From Naegleria lovaniensis (lineage: Eukaryota; Heterolobosea; Eutetramitea; Acrasida; Naegleriidae), in assembly GCF_003324165.1 (NCBI RefSeq), contig NW_025407830.1:682001-746000 (forward strand): 64,000 nt of DNA. The letters run 5' to 3'. The notes beneath the pieces are model-generated. The model had not been told where the DNA came from. It did no database searches and was given only the letters and a program-made list of their open reading frames with translations. Of the stretch, positions 1-9,158 are shown one piece after another. The position numbers and the translations under genes were made by a program. Position 1 is the first letter of the stretch. The number at the start of each line of letters is the position of its first letter.

Positions 1-99
1 TAAATTAATTTTTGAACCATCACAAGAAATTAAATAAATAATTATTATTAATTACCACGAAAAGAGAAATTAATAATTATCAATGACACCATCACTTAC

Positions 100-354
100 C
101 AATTTTTCCGTAATAAAAACCACCTTTATATGGATCATAGGGCAATGAATGGATGACATAGTGCCATTCAAATAAATTATTTTCCAAAGGCGAGCATTCA
201 ATGTGTTCAATCGGATTTTTCTTGATCTGTGCCAACTCCTTTCTGAGCCTATTCTAAACGTATAAAAAGATACAATTGTTAGGAATGATTGGTCGTTGAT
301 GATTCCGATGAGAAATGATAATTCATCACCTACCAATGCTTGATTTTGATTCAT
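100..354 (-). CDS. Ubiquitin-conjugating enzyme E2, UBE2J2/Ubc6-like (5' part)
   Basis: The first two exons of an E2 enzyme of the ER-anchored J2/Ubc6 family are visible; the rest lies beyond position 1. Exon 1 (354..334) encodes MNQNQAL. An intron with GTAGGT donor and TTTAG acceptor follows, and exon 2 (253..100) encodes a stretch containing RLRKELAQIKKNPIEHI, then EWHYVIHSLP and YKGGFYYGKI, ending at a GTAAGTGATG donor. This matches the start of the UBC fold in UBE2J2 (LKxDYxxIKKxP, LEWHYVVRG, YEGGYYHGK). Family members ubiquitylate ER-associated degradation substrates and carry a C-terminal membrane anchor. The active-site Cys and the anchor should lie outside the window. The ATG at 354 is preceded by an A-run, as is usual here. 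An in-frame upstream stretch has no ATG, so this start is preferred. Confidence 0.8.
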
Positions 355-579
355 TTTTTTGTAATCTTTGAAATCCGATGACAAAGACTGTCGTTCCGTA
401 AATGTGAAGGGAAGAGCAGCATGAAGGAGCCAAAAACATTAGTGAATTGAAATTTTAAAGCTAACACTTGGTTGAACAGAAATGATGCAACATATTGCAC
501 TTCAATGTGAAATTCAAAGCGTTATGTGTGATTGTTTTAGAATGACTATAAAGATGCTTTATGTAATGAAAATTCATAA

Positions 580-1757
580 TTAATTCAACAATTGCAACAT
601 TATATCACACAGCTGCATATCCTTGATTCTTTTAAGAAGCGTTAATGGAAAATTCTTTTTGTCATTTGTAACGTAAAGTGAAGGAGAAATGAAACGTTTC
701 AATTTTTGATTTGGTTTGGAAATTAGTAATACTTTCTTAAACTGTTGAATATCGAAATCGGACAATGAGTTTACAATATGATATTCAAAAGGTTTAAATT
801 TCTGTTCTTGCATATAAGGAGGTGTTTCGATAAATGCCTTGTGATATTCATTGACCATAAAATTCACTGCCATTCTCACAGTCTTATCTGGGATGTGACA
901 AAGTTCAGGTCTAATCTTCAAACTTACTGCTCGGCTTGTATCGAATGCGTCAATTTTCTCGACTAGGATATCAGGTTTCGTTAACACTAATACTAATCTG
1001 TATGTATCAAAACGGCGGGCAACCCCTTTAAAGCATGTTAAGCTTGTTTCCATTCTGTTGGTTGAGGACTTGTAGATATAATCATTCTGAACTGTCTGAT
1101 CAAATTCACTTAATGAAGCAAAAACTAGAATAACATCACCCCACATATCTACTCCCCACCTGCCAGGTCTTGACCCATCTACATCAAATAATTCATGTGT
1201 AAAAGTTGCACCTGATTCTTTGCTAGAATAGTAATAGCTTCGATAATAGATATTTGAAAATGATTGATATTTCCGAAAATCAAACTTAATATTAGATTGT
1301 AGCTGCTGCATGAATGCTACCAAATTTTGATTAAAATTATTCCGATGATCTTGCAATCTCTCTCGCAAATAATATTTCTTGAAATGTAGATTATTCCACA
1401 ACGTCAATAAACAAGAACGCCAATTTAAATCACCATGAATGGTACTCTTAAAAATCACGTCTTTCCAAACATCTCTATTCTCATATTTTGTAATATATCA
1501 ACAATAATATCTTTACAACAATTGTCCAATCTATGCTCATAATCTTCATCTTGTTCGTATTTGGTTGCTGTTATTTCCATACAAACACTTTTAAGACCAT
1601 AAAACACAGTACTTTTTCCTGTATCATGGAGTCCTAAAAACAAATAACTACAATTATTATAATTTGATTTGTCGCTTCTGGGAAACAATAGGATGTCTTT
1701 TGATGATGAAGTCGCGATTGGATCACTATGTGTGGATTTACTGTTCTTTGCTCCCAT
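580..1757 (-). CDS. Divergent heterotrimeric G-protein alpha subunit, frame interrupted
   Basis: A G-alpha-like GTPase starts with MGAKNSKS, a plausible myristoylation site at Gly2. It has a P-loop GLHDTGKST (family GxGESGKST), a switch-II-like DVDGSRPGRWGVDMW (family DVGGQRSERKKW), a G4-like LVLTKPDIL and a G5-like NSLSDFDIQQFKKVL. These fall in the family order around an alpha-helical insert. The catalytic switch-II Gln is Ser here and the usual NKxD is TKPD, so nucleotide handling may be unusual. The coding sequence runs in one frame from 1757 to 1455 and continues in another from about 1458 to 580. One extra base near 1458 would join them. No intron of believable length fits. It is either a single-base assembly error or a damaged gene. 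Heterotrimeric G-alpha proteins couple membrane receptors to effectors, and RGS proteins speed their GTP hydrolysis. Confidence 0.7.
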
Positions 1758-2206
1758 TTTTTTAATAAGAGAATAGCATCTCAAAGACTCAAACAAAGAG
1801 AGACGCTTTTGTGTACAATTCTCTTTAGCGATGATATTTAATCATCAAAAGAATGAATAATTTTATACGGGTTAAGAAACCTTATTAAAGAAGATTTGAA
1901 ACATGGTTACTGGTGTTCATATCACGCTCATGATTACTTGACATTTTAATTTTGTAGAGAATTTTTTTGATAAATAGTTGTGATTGTTGTTTATTGTAGG
2001 TTAGGCTAAAGGAGGTGATGTTTTGATATATTGTAGCAAATACTTAAATGTGCTACCATTTCGAATTAAAAAATCATTCTTGGCTGGATGAAGGCATCAA
2101 GATGATCGTGTTGTGTGAACTCTTCATACTTGTAATGTACATTACTGTGTGTGGATTAGGAAAAACAATCTTATAAAAGCGTTGATAACAACGGGTTATC
2201 GAGGTT
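1758..2206. other. Intergenic spacer
   Basis: AT-rich spacer of about 450 bp, upstream of the G-alpha gene and downstream of the Arf-like gene (both on the minus strand). No supported coding sequence, RNA gene or repeat was seen. Confidence 0.6.
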
Positions 2207-3166
2207 TCACACGTTCTGAGAGAGCCAATCTAAGCCTTCAAATAATCCTTCACCAGTCTTGGCGCTGCAAGGTTGAATGGTAAATTGTTGTTTGATACAA
2301 GCACACGTCCATGTTGAAGAGGACAATGATGAAGTGGAAGAAGAACCCTTAATAGTTCCGGAATAATGAGTTTTCGTGGTTGAGGCGCCAGAAGCAGCAG
2401 CAGGCCATGAGGAGGTGGAAGAAGTTGGGGTGGTTACTGAAGAAGAACTAAATGATGATGATGAGGAGGACATGCAAGATGAATCTACAACGCCTTGATT
2501 AGTGTTGAAACCACTCATTCCCAAACATTCCTTCTTAAATTCCTCGACACTACATGCTCCTTCAATATCTTGCTTATTGAAATAGATGAGAATCTTACAA
2601 TCGGAAACGAGTTGATTATCAGTAACGACATGAATCATTTCTCTGACTTCATCAAAACGCTCACGATCACTCGAGTCCACCACAATAATCACTGCTTGAT
2701 TCTTCTCAAAATAATGTTGTGCCAATTGTTTGGTTTTAAAGAAGAAGCCTCCAATATCAAACATGGTAAAGACGGTTCGTTTGTACTTTAACACTTCCAC
2801 GTTGAAACCCAAGGTAGGAACTGTGGATGGTAAATTCTTACCCTTGTTGTGTTTGAGTTTGAGCATGATGCTGGTTTTACCTGCATGATCCAACCCAACC
2901 ATTACAGCCTTGGCTTGCTTCTTTTTTGTTCGTTTTCCGAACTTGCTGGACTTGGAGTTGTTGTTGTTGTTGTTAGATAATGTATTATTGTTGTTATTAT
3001 TGTTATTAGTAGGGAGGTCATTGTTGCTGCTATGACCACTCGAGCTCGAGCTATTGCTACTGTTGTTGCTGCTCCTAGAGGAATGTTTGGATGCGTTGGC
3101 AGGATTGGCCAACGAAGAGCCGTTATTACCTTCCTTGTTTTGGTGTTTATGAGAAGCTTGTCCCAT
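2207..3166 (-). CDS. Arf/Arl-family small GTPase with low-complexity N-terminus and Ser-rich insert
   Basis: The 319-residue product starts MGQASHKHQ, fitting N-myristoylation as in Arf proteins. Residues 14-75 are a Ser/Asn tract. The GTPase fold starts near 85: G1 GLDHAGKTS (91-99), switch I PTLGFNVE (117-124), G3 DIGGFFFKTK (137-146), G4 FNKQD (196-200) and G5 SAKTGEG (301-307). About 57 Ser/Thr-rich residues (229-285) are inserted between G4 and G5, where Arfs normally have a short helix. The G3 motif lacks the catalytic Gln: DxGGQ is DIGGF, so intrinsic and GAP-stimulated hydrolysis should be poor. The ATG at 3166 is chosen because it gives the myristoylation motif; an upstream in-frame extension of 45 codons looks like 5' leader. 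Arf/Arl proteins act in membrane traffic and cilium or cytoskeleton functions; the exact orthologue is not clear. Confidence 0.85.
   Translation of the reverse strand: MGQASHKHQNKEGNNGSSLANPANASKHSSRSSNNSSNSSSSSGHSSNNDLPTNNNNNNNNTLSNNNNNNSKSSKFGKRTKKKQAKAVMVGLDHAGKTSIMLKLKHNKGKNLPSTVPTLGFNVEVLKYKRTVFTMFDIGGFFFKTKQLAQHYFEKNQAVIIVVDSSDRERFDEVREMIHVVTDNQLVSDCKILIYFNKQDIEGACSVEEFKKECLGMSGFNTNQGVVDSSCMSSSSSSFSSSSVTTPTSSTSSWPAAASGASTTKTHYSGTIKGSSSTSSLSSSTWTCACIKQQFTIQPCSAKTGEGLFEGLDWLSQNV
2957..3010. repeat. GTT/ATT trinucleotide repeat (poly-Asn codons)
   Basis: Imperfect GTT and ATT repeats on the plus strand are AAC/AAT codons on the minus strand. They encode two Asn runs in the N-terminal extension of the Arf-like GTPase. 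Such tracts are prone to length change. Confidence 0.8.
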
Positions 3167-3989
3167 CTTTTGAATGCAAATTAGCAAATTAAATGATTTG
3201 AAAGTAGAGAGAAGTCTAAAGACACAACAGCAAGTCTTATTGTTATGGCTGTTTTGTTTTGTGCTGTGGTATTGCAACAATGTGGCGTTCTTCTCCGGCA
3301 ATAAATTGCAAAAAGCGAAACGTGAATGTGTAAACTTGAATGAATTTCAGAGAGTGGAAGGTGGTTAGAATTTCTTGGATCAATGCGGCAGCTGATTGAA
3401 ACAACAACTACTGCTATTTAAAGTGTCACACCTGATGACTAAAAATCCAAATAAAGAATCAATGGATTGTTGGATCCGAAAGACTCACGTTGCGTCTAAT
3501 TGTACACGTAATGACGCTACAATTGTTGTTGCTGTTTTTTAATCTTTTGTTGATTGAGCATTGGCAATCCAACCCCGACTCCGTCGATCGAACACCACTA
3601 TCACGCTTCTCATTGCCAAAAATTGGTGCGCTAACGATTGTGTCACGCGTCGATGAAGAAAATTGTGAAGACCGATTTTTATTCTAATTCAAAAAGGTTC
3701 CAAAAGGAAGAAGGTTCAGCTTGACATGGCTTGTGAGATTCATTGATTTTGAGTGTTGTTGAGGAAACTCTAGTGAATCCAATAAAAGTATATGTATGTC
3801 ATGTAGAAGGAACTTTGAAAGTATTTGAAATTCCAAGATCGATTCCTTCCCGACATCACGAGTTGTTGTTTTGGGCACCAGTTGGAATTCTCCAATTAGG
3901 TTTAGCACGAGCTCATTATTTAAATGCGTACAAGTACCCTTATTGAAGGTCGAAACTAGTCGAAAGTCTTCAAATTCAAATAAATATAT
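3167..3989. other. Intergenic region upstream of the Arf-like gene
   Basis: About 820 bp between the Arf-like start and the aminotransferase 3' end. It holds several short overlapping ORFs on both strands (for example 3490-3687 and 3743-3946 plus), but none has a recognisable domain, clear codon bias or splice partner. It is read as 5' leader, promoter and 3' flanking DNA. Confidence 0.55.
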
Positions 3990-5307
3990 TTAATTTCCAG
4001 AGCGCTCCAACAATTGTTTGGCAACTCTCTTGGCCTTCTCTGCAGAAATTCCCAAGTGAATTCTAACCATGCCAGTGTTGTCATTTCCTGGAGGGAAGAA
4101 AATACTGGCTGGTGACACACCAACACCTAATTTCAAAGCTTCCACTACAGCGTCCAAATCTGAAGCTGAATTGTGTTCAAATAATCCATACATGGATCCA
4201 GAAGGTTCAATAGCTTTCCAGCCCAAACTCTTGCAGAATGCATCTCTCAAGATTTGCCAATTGTCGAGCATGAGTTGACCAGTTTCTTTGACATGTCGTT
4301 CGAAATCTACCAAATCTTGTGACAGGTATTCGCCCAATGCATGTTGGAAATAAGGAACACAGATATAGAGAGGATCATGAGCACGCATCAATGCATTAAT
4401 CACGTCCTTTTGTGCAATGACGTATCCACAACGCCATGATTGGCAACCCATATTCTTGGAAAATCCTCTACACACAATGACATTCTTCAAAGTATTCAAA
4501 ATTTCATCGTTAGCAAGTGGACAATAAACGTGATCAATGGTGAGTTTTCCTGTTGATTCATCCTTTCTCCAAACCATGTCACAATAGCATTCATCCAACA
4601 AGACATAACAATTGTATTTGGCACACAAGTGAGCAAGTTTTTCCAATTCTTCCTTTTCATAGACTCTAGTGGTTGGATTTCCAGGATTGCAAATCATGAT
4701 ACAATCCAACAAACCCTTCTTCAAATAATTTTCCTCAATGTCCACAAAATCAATATCAAATCTTGGTGCAGGACCCAATTTTACGAATCGAACATGTTTT
4801 TCGTGAGCTTCTTTCGTATTACCGAAAACACTTTCAACATCTCGGAGATGGTATGTATAGAAAGGAGTCATTAATCCGATTTGAGTTTTACCTTGTTCTT
4901 TCATCCAAAGTAAAGTGCTCAAACATCCAGCAGTTACTCCTTGCACTGCCAAAATATTATCCAATTCCAAATTCTTCATTCCGTAATGATTTCTCAACAT
5001 GTTCAACAATCCTTCTCGATACACAGGTTGACCCATACGAGCTCTATATTGATGTACCGAATCATCCATTGTAATTTTCTGAAGGAGACTTCTCAATGTC
5101 ATGGGAGGAGCCAACTCAATCATACCTGTGAATAATGATATCACAAGTCCGATAATGGGAGAAATAATATACCATCATCACAATTTTTTGAAATAATAAT
5201 TAAAACCTACCTTGAGCAACGGAATCCAATCCATGTTTCTCGCAATAATCGAAAATATCCCTCATAGTGGCTCCCTTTGGGAGTGAAGGTTGTGGATTTT
5301 GGGACAT
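3990..5307 (-). CDS. PLP-dependent class I/II aminotransferase
   Basis: Two exons: 5307..5211 and 5125..3990, joined across an 85-nt intron (donor GTAGGT, acceptor TTCACAG), giving 410 residues. The product starts MSQNPQPSLPKGATMRDIF. Fold-type I aminotransferase signatures are present: CNPGNPTTRVY (the Asn-Pro loop before the cofactor), LLDECYCDMVW (the Asp that pairs with the pyridine nitrogen), and GFSKNMGCQSWRCGYV with the Schiff-base Lys. Near the C-terminus, MVRIHLGIS carries the Arg that binds the substrate carboxylate. There is no targeting signal, so a cytosolic enzyme of amino-acid metabolism is likely. Substrate choice cannot be read from the sequence. The exon-1 join restores codon CAA-GGT-ATG and gives an uninterrupted protein, which supports the splice. 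Confidence 0.88.
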
Positions 5308-5638
5308 GATGAGTTGTGGATGATGGAATTTGTTTTCGCTAATTTTTTTTTCAGCGAAAGAAAAGATTTCCTACAAGATTCATCGAACAATTTGAAATCC
5401 TTGTTGGAAATTCAAGACCAGCTTGATGATGACCAAGATCCAGTGTATTTGTTTGGACAGAGTTTTGGAGTATGGAAACAAAATTTAGTTACAGTATGAA
5501 TAATGTTTAAGATTGACTAACACATTTCATTCATTCATTAATACTGCAACTAAAAGTTGAAAATTGAAATGACAAAGACAAGCAGCACGATCAAGTTCAA
5601 GTTGCCACTCTTAAAATAGTTCCTTCTCCACAAACAAA
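5308..5638. promoter_or_regulatory. Divergent intergenic region
   Basis: About 330 bp separating the minus-strand aminotransferase start from the plus-strand PhyH start, so it should hold both promoters. It is AT-rich, with no recognised motif. A short plus ORF (5290-5499) overlaps it and is not supported. Confidence 0.5.
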
Positions 5639-6877
5639 ATGTCTCAAAAGAAGAAACAGACCTCTTTCTTGTTGGAGTCATCAACATTGTCCAATCAACC
5701 ACCATCTTCTGCCAATGACCAAGCCGATCCGTTGAGTTTTCTTTCAGAAATTCCCTCACAAGTACCACGTGATGAATCGGATCCTTCATTTACAAAATCC
5801 TTTGATCCACTTACCGAAATGACTCAAGCCAAAGAGTTCTTTCAAGAGTGGGGTTTTGCTGTATTCCGTAATGTTTTGAATTCGGAACAAGTTGAAAAAT
5901 CCGTTCATGATGTGTTTGATTATTTAGAATCAGGACAGGCCTTGAATACGTATTCACGAGATTTACTGAAACGAAATGAAACTCCTTTGAAACGAGAGGA
6001 CATATCCACTTGGACCAACTCGAATTGGCCAGCCATGAAAGAAGAGGGTATATTGGGTGTTCCTCCTGTCTTTACGAAACAAGCCATGGAAAATAGACAA
6101 AACGAATTATTGTATCATGTCTTTAAGGAAGTTACTGGACAGGAAAAGTTATGGGTTTCCATGGATCGTTATGGATTTTTCAGACCTACCAAGAATGTTT
6201 CTGTTCGTTATCCAGCAAATCATGTCAAGAAGAAGAATGAAGAAGGAAATAATCAAACAGAAGAAGGACTGAAAGAAGAATACATCACAGAAGTGAAAGA
6301 CTTTCCCGAATACAAATCCAAACGTAATGTTCACTTTGATAGAAATCCTTGGTCCTATGTCTTTGACTTGAATTCACTCTCTGGAGCATTCCCTCACGAT
6401 TACATGTATTTACCTGGATTTTGTGTTGAATACAATGAAGCAGGTCGTTACGACGATGGAATTGTGAAATTGCAAGCCTTACTCAATTTTGTGGACAATC
6501 GAGAACAAGATGGTGGATTCATAATTGTTCCAAAATTTCACAAACACTTTTTAAAATGGGTCAATGCCACAAAGAAAACACTTGGAGCAAAGCATCATTC
6601 GAGTTTTTTAGTGTTAAATTCCATTCAAAAGGAAATTGCAGAGAAGGGGGTGAGAGTTCCTCTTCGTGCAGGAGATTTATTGATTTGGGATATTATCATG
6701 CCTCATGGATCGGCACCGAATGACAGTGAGAGGTATCGATTGTGTCAATTTTTGAAAATGTTTCCTGCACAACCTTTGAAGAAGGAAAGGATGAAATTGA
6801 TTCACCAAGCAGTGCAAAAGAATGGAATGCATGTGACCGAGCTTGGAGAAAAATTATTTGGGTTGAAAGAGTGGTGA
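5639..6877 (+). CDS. Phytanoyl-CoA dioxygenase (PhyH)-like 2-oxoglutarate/Fe(II) oxygenase
   Basis: An intronless gene for 412 residues. After a disordered N-terminus (1-60) comes the PhyH fold: AKEFFQEWGFAVFRNVL (64-80), an iron-binding HxD in VHFDRNPW (H232, D234), NREQDGGFIIVPKFHK (287-302), and RAGDLLIWDIIMPHGSAPN with distal iron ligand H356. Arginines at 365 and 367 are placed to bind the 2-oxoglutarate carboxylate. All metal ligands are present, so it should be an active oxygenase. Its substrate is unknown; relatives hydroxylate lipids, small molecules and sometimes proteins. It is a clear paralogue of the gene at 21457-23424, sharing GILGxxP, AMENRQNE, LNFVDxREQDGG and the KLFGLxEW C-terminus. 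That copy has lost the iron ligands. The ATG at 5639 follows CAAACAAA. Confidence 0.85.
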   Translation: MSQKKKQTSFLLESSTLSNQPPSSANDQADPLSFLSEIPSQVPRDESDPSFTKSFDPLTEMTQAKEFFQEWGFAVFRNVLNSEQVEKSVHDVFDYLESGQALNTYSRDLLKRNETPLKREDISTWTNSNWPAMKEEGILGVPPVFTKQAMENRQNELLYHVFKEVTGQEKLWVSMDRYGFFRPTKNVSVRYPANHVKKKNEEGNNQTEEGLKEEYITEVKDFPEYKSKRNVHFDRNPWSYVFDLNSLSGAFPHDYMYLPGFCVEYNEAGRYDDGIVKLQALLNFVDNREQDGGFIIVPKFHKHFLKWVNATKKTLGAKHHSSFLVLNSIQKEIAEKGVRVPLRAGDLLIWDIIMPHGSAPNDSERYRLCQFLKMFPAQPLKKERMKLIHQAVQKNGMHVTELGEKLFGLKEW

Positions 6878-7138
6878 CAGCTCACCGTCAGTTGTCATTA
6901 AGGTCTGTACTGTATGCGCAATCCAATATTCATTGAAATAAACCATATTGGATTGACGCACCTTTTCACATGGATGGGACGGGTGAGCACAATAATTCCT
7001 CCGCGTTTACGGAATCCTTACTTTTCCTCCACTGGAATCATTCATTGAATTGACAAAATAGGAATTTTTCTTGCAGATTCGTTTCACACTTAAAGCTCAC
7101 AATCCTCCTACATTGCATTCTGGAAACACAATTTAAAA

Positions 7139-8143
7139 ATGCAACCACCTTTCTCATTCCCATCACAAGCTTCACCAAATCATCGCATTCTCAACGATGA
7201 CGATCTGAAAAACAAATACAATGCAACCTTTTCAAAAGTCTTTCAAGAAATTTACGAACCCTCGACCAACATTACAGCCCAGTCACTCATCTCCTCTCTC
7301 GGCATCAACACCAAGAAACATATTCTTGATATCGGATGTGGTGCAGGAGGCTCGGGATTTCTCATTGCTTCTCAAATGCCACCCAATGCTGAACTCGTTT
7401 GTATGGACCTCTCTCCCGACATGATTCAATTAGCTCGCGAACGATGTGATATTCTGACTCGAGAACCCTTCTCTCGCAAAATTCAATTCGTAGAGGGATC
7501 TGCTGAGAAACTTCCATTTGCAGATGAAAGTTTTGATGCTGTCTTTTCCAATTATTGTTTGCATGTTATTCCCAATCCTGATCACATGTTGAGCGAAGTT
7601 GGTCGAGTATTAAAGCACGGAGGAATGGCTTGTTTGAGTGTGTGGGGTCGTCCCGAGAAGAGTCCTCTCTTTACCATTCTACAGAAAGCAACTGTTGAAT
7701 GTAAGAAGAGATTTCTGAACAGTGATTCATCCTCTGAATCATCTGAATCATCATCATCAACACCTCCTCCTCCTCCTCCACGTTCTCAATTTCATCTCTG
7801 TCATCGTGAATTATTAAGGGAACGTGTATTGAATACCACCATTCTTAAAACAAAGGATTGTTCCATCCTTCAACACAAAGAAAATACAGTGGACGAGATG
7901 AGAATACGAGTCTTTTCTCAATGTTTGGCTTGGTATCAATTTCAACCGTTTCAAGCCTTTGATGCTCGTGAGTTTGCCGAGTTGAATATTCTCTCACCCG
8001 AATTTCAAAACTTGATCCGAGGCTCGGAAGAGAAACGACAACAAGTATTGCAACTTTTGGAAGAAATGGCTCTTGAGATTATGAAGTCTACTTCAGAACC
8101 AATTGGAAATGAAGCCTTAATAGTGTGGATGAAAAAAGATTAG
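7139..8143 (+). CDS. Class I SAM-dependent methyltransferase
   Basis: The 334-residue product carries a Rossmann methyltransferase domain of the Methyltransf_11/UbiE type. Motif I is LDIGCGAGGSGFL (about 61-73), the acidic loop is VCMDLSPDMIQLAR, motif II is EGSAEKLPFADESFDAVFSN, and motif III is RVLKHGGMACLSVWG. A Ser/Pro-rich loop (about 195-215) precedes a C-terminal lid region. There is no membrane segment or targeting peptide. Acceptor substrate is not predictable. The ATG at 7139 lies in TTTAAAAATG, and the reading frame is uninterrupted. Only 36 bp separates the stop from the next gene on the same strand, which is tight spacing but does not prove co-transcription. Confidence 0.88.
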   Translation: MQPPFSFPSQASPNHRILNDDDLKNKYNATFSKVFQEIYEPSTNITAQSLISSLGINTKKHILDIGCGAGGSGFLIASQMPPNAELVCMDLSPDMIQLARERCDILTREPFSRKIQFVEGSAEKLPFADESFDAVFSNYCLHVIPNPDHMLSEVGRVLKHGGMACLSVWGRPEKSPLFTILQKATVECKKRFLNSDSSSESSESSSSTPPPPPPRSQFHLCHRELLRERVLNTTILKTKDCSILQHKENTVDEMRIRVFSQCLAWYQFQPFQAFDAREFAELNILSPEFQNLIRGSEEKRQQVLQLLEEMALEIMKSTSEPIGNEALIVWMKKD

Positions 8144-8179
8144 GTCTTTATTGTTTCATGTGGTTTTTTTGTAAAGGTG

Positions 8180-9118
8180 ATGAACTTGTTTACAAAAAAC
8201 GATAAAAAAAATTGTCTTCTTCTGATGCACACACAGCAAGTTCGTCATTTGATCTTCACAGATCCAATCACTCAAAGTACTAGCAAAATATCGCTCAATG
8301 TGAGCCATCAAAATGGTTGTACTGTGTTCTCAGCTTTTGTATTCCGACAATTATACGAGTACAAGTCCGAACCAAAAAGTGATCCCGAGCTTGATGTCTA
8401 TAATAACTTTTTCAATCCGGCCATGACAGCTACATGGCAAATTCCAAATGAAATTTTGGTAATTTCTGTTGGGATTAAAAGTATTCAATTGTTTAGACAG
8501 AATTTAACTTCATATCAAGATTTGGAGAGACGAATGCAAAGTATTTTGGAAAAGCCTTTGATTTGTGTGTTGAAGGATCCAATGACAAGTGGAGGAATGA
8601 ATTCAACATCTGTGCAACAACTTTTACCTGCAATTAGTGGATTGGGTTGTCATGTGACTGCATCTTCATCATGGAGCCCAACATACAGTGCTGTGAATGT
8701 GGCACTCAATCATCAACAAAAAGTATTTGACGCGGGCCAATACGATGTAGATACAGATAAATGTTGGGTTGCCGCTAATGGAGATAATAACCCGTGGTTG
8801 AAAGTGAACTTTGGAGAGTTGGCATTTGTTCATAAAATTGAAATTCAAGGGCGAAAGAAGTACCAGCATTGGGTGTCACAATTTGAATTGCATGCTTCAC
8901 AAGATGGAGTGAATTGGATGGCTGTTCCTTACAATCCTCAATCCACGTTATTTCCTGGGAATACGGATGAATCAACCATAGTTTCGCACACGCTACAAAG
9001 CCCCGTGTTGGCGCGTGTGTTGAAGATTGTTCCCAAAACATGGCATACTGAAGCCAATATGAGATGTGAAGTATATATAACGTTCCCAGAAAAAGAGTAT
9101 TACCATTCAACGATTTAG
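8180..9118 (+). CDS. Discoidin (F5/8 type C) domain protein
   Basis: 312 residues. The C-terminal half (about 165-305) is a discoidin-type galactose-binding fold. It shows a VTASSSWSPTYSAVNVAL start, CWVAANGDNNPWLKVNFG (the NPWLxVDLG-like strand), VHKIEIQGR, WVSQFELHASQDGVNWM and ARVLKIVPKTW. Such domains bind carbohydrates or phospholipids and are common in amoebozoan lectins. The N-terminal 160 residues are not recognised. No signal peptide is seen, so it is probably cytosolic or secreted unconventionally, as Dictyostelium discoidins are. The in-frame ATG at 8180 is preferred over the GTG just upstream. The gene ends 40 bp from the oppositely oriented helicase gene. Confidence 0.8.
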   Translation: MNLFTKNDKKNCLLLMHTQQVRHLIFTDPITQSTSKISLNVSHQNGCTVFSAFVFRQLYEYKSEPKSDPELDVYNNFFNPAMTATWQIPNEILVISVGIKSIQLFRQNLTSYQDLERRMQSILEKPLICVLKDPMTSGGMNSTSVQQLLPAISGLGCHVTASSSWSPTYSAVNVALNHQQKVFDAGQYDVDTDKCWVAANGDNNPWLKVNFGELAFVHKIEIQGRKKYQHWVSQFELHASQDGVNWMAVPYNPQSTLFPGNTDESTIVSHTLQSPVLARVLKIVPKTWHTEANMRCEVYITFPEKEYYHSTI

Positions 9119-9158
9119 GTGGAATTATCTCGCTGAGGAAAATGTAAAATAAAAATTC

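Noticed and set aside
1440-1480. Intron at the frame break of the G-alpha gene
   Set aside because: The only GT-AG pairs that restore frame are 14 or 26 nt apart, too short compared with all other introns here (about 50 nt or more).
3490-3946. Short plus-strand ORFs upstream of the Arf-like gene
   Set aside because: They have no domain, no splice partner and no A-rich start, and they overlap ORFs on the other strand.
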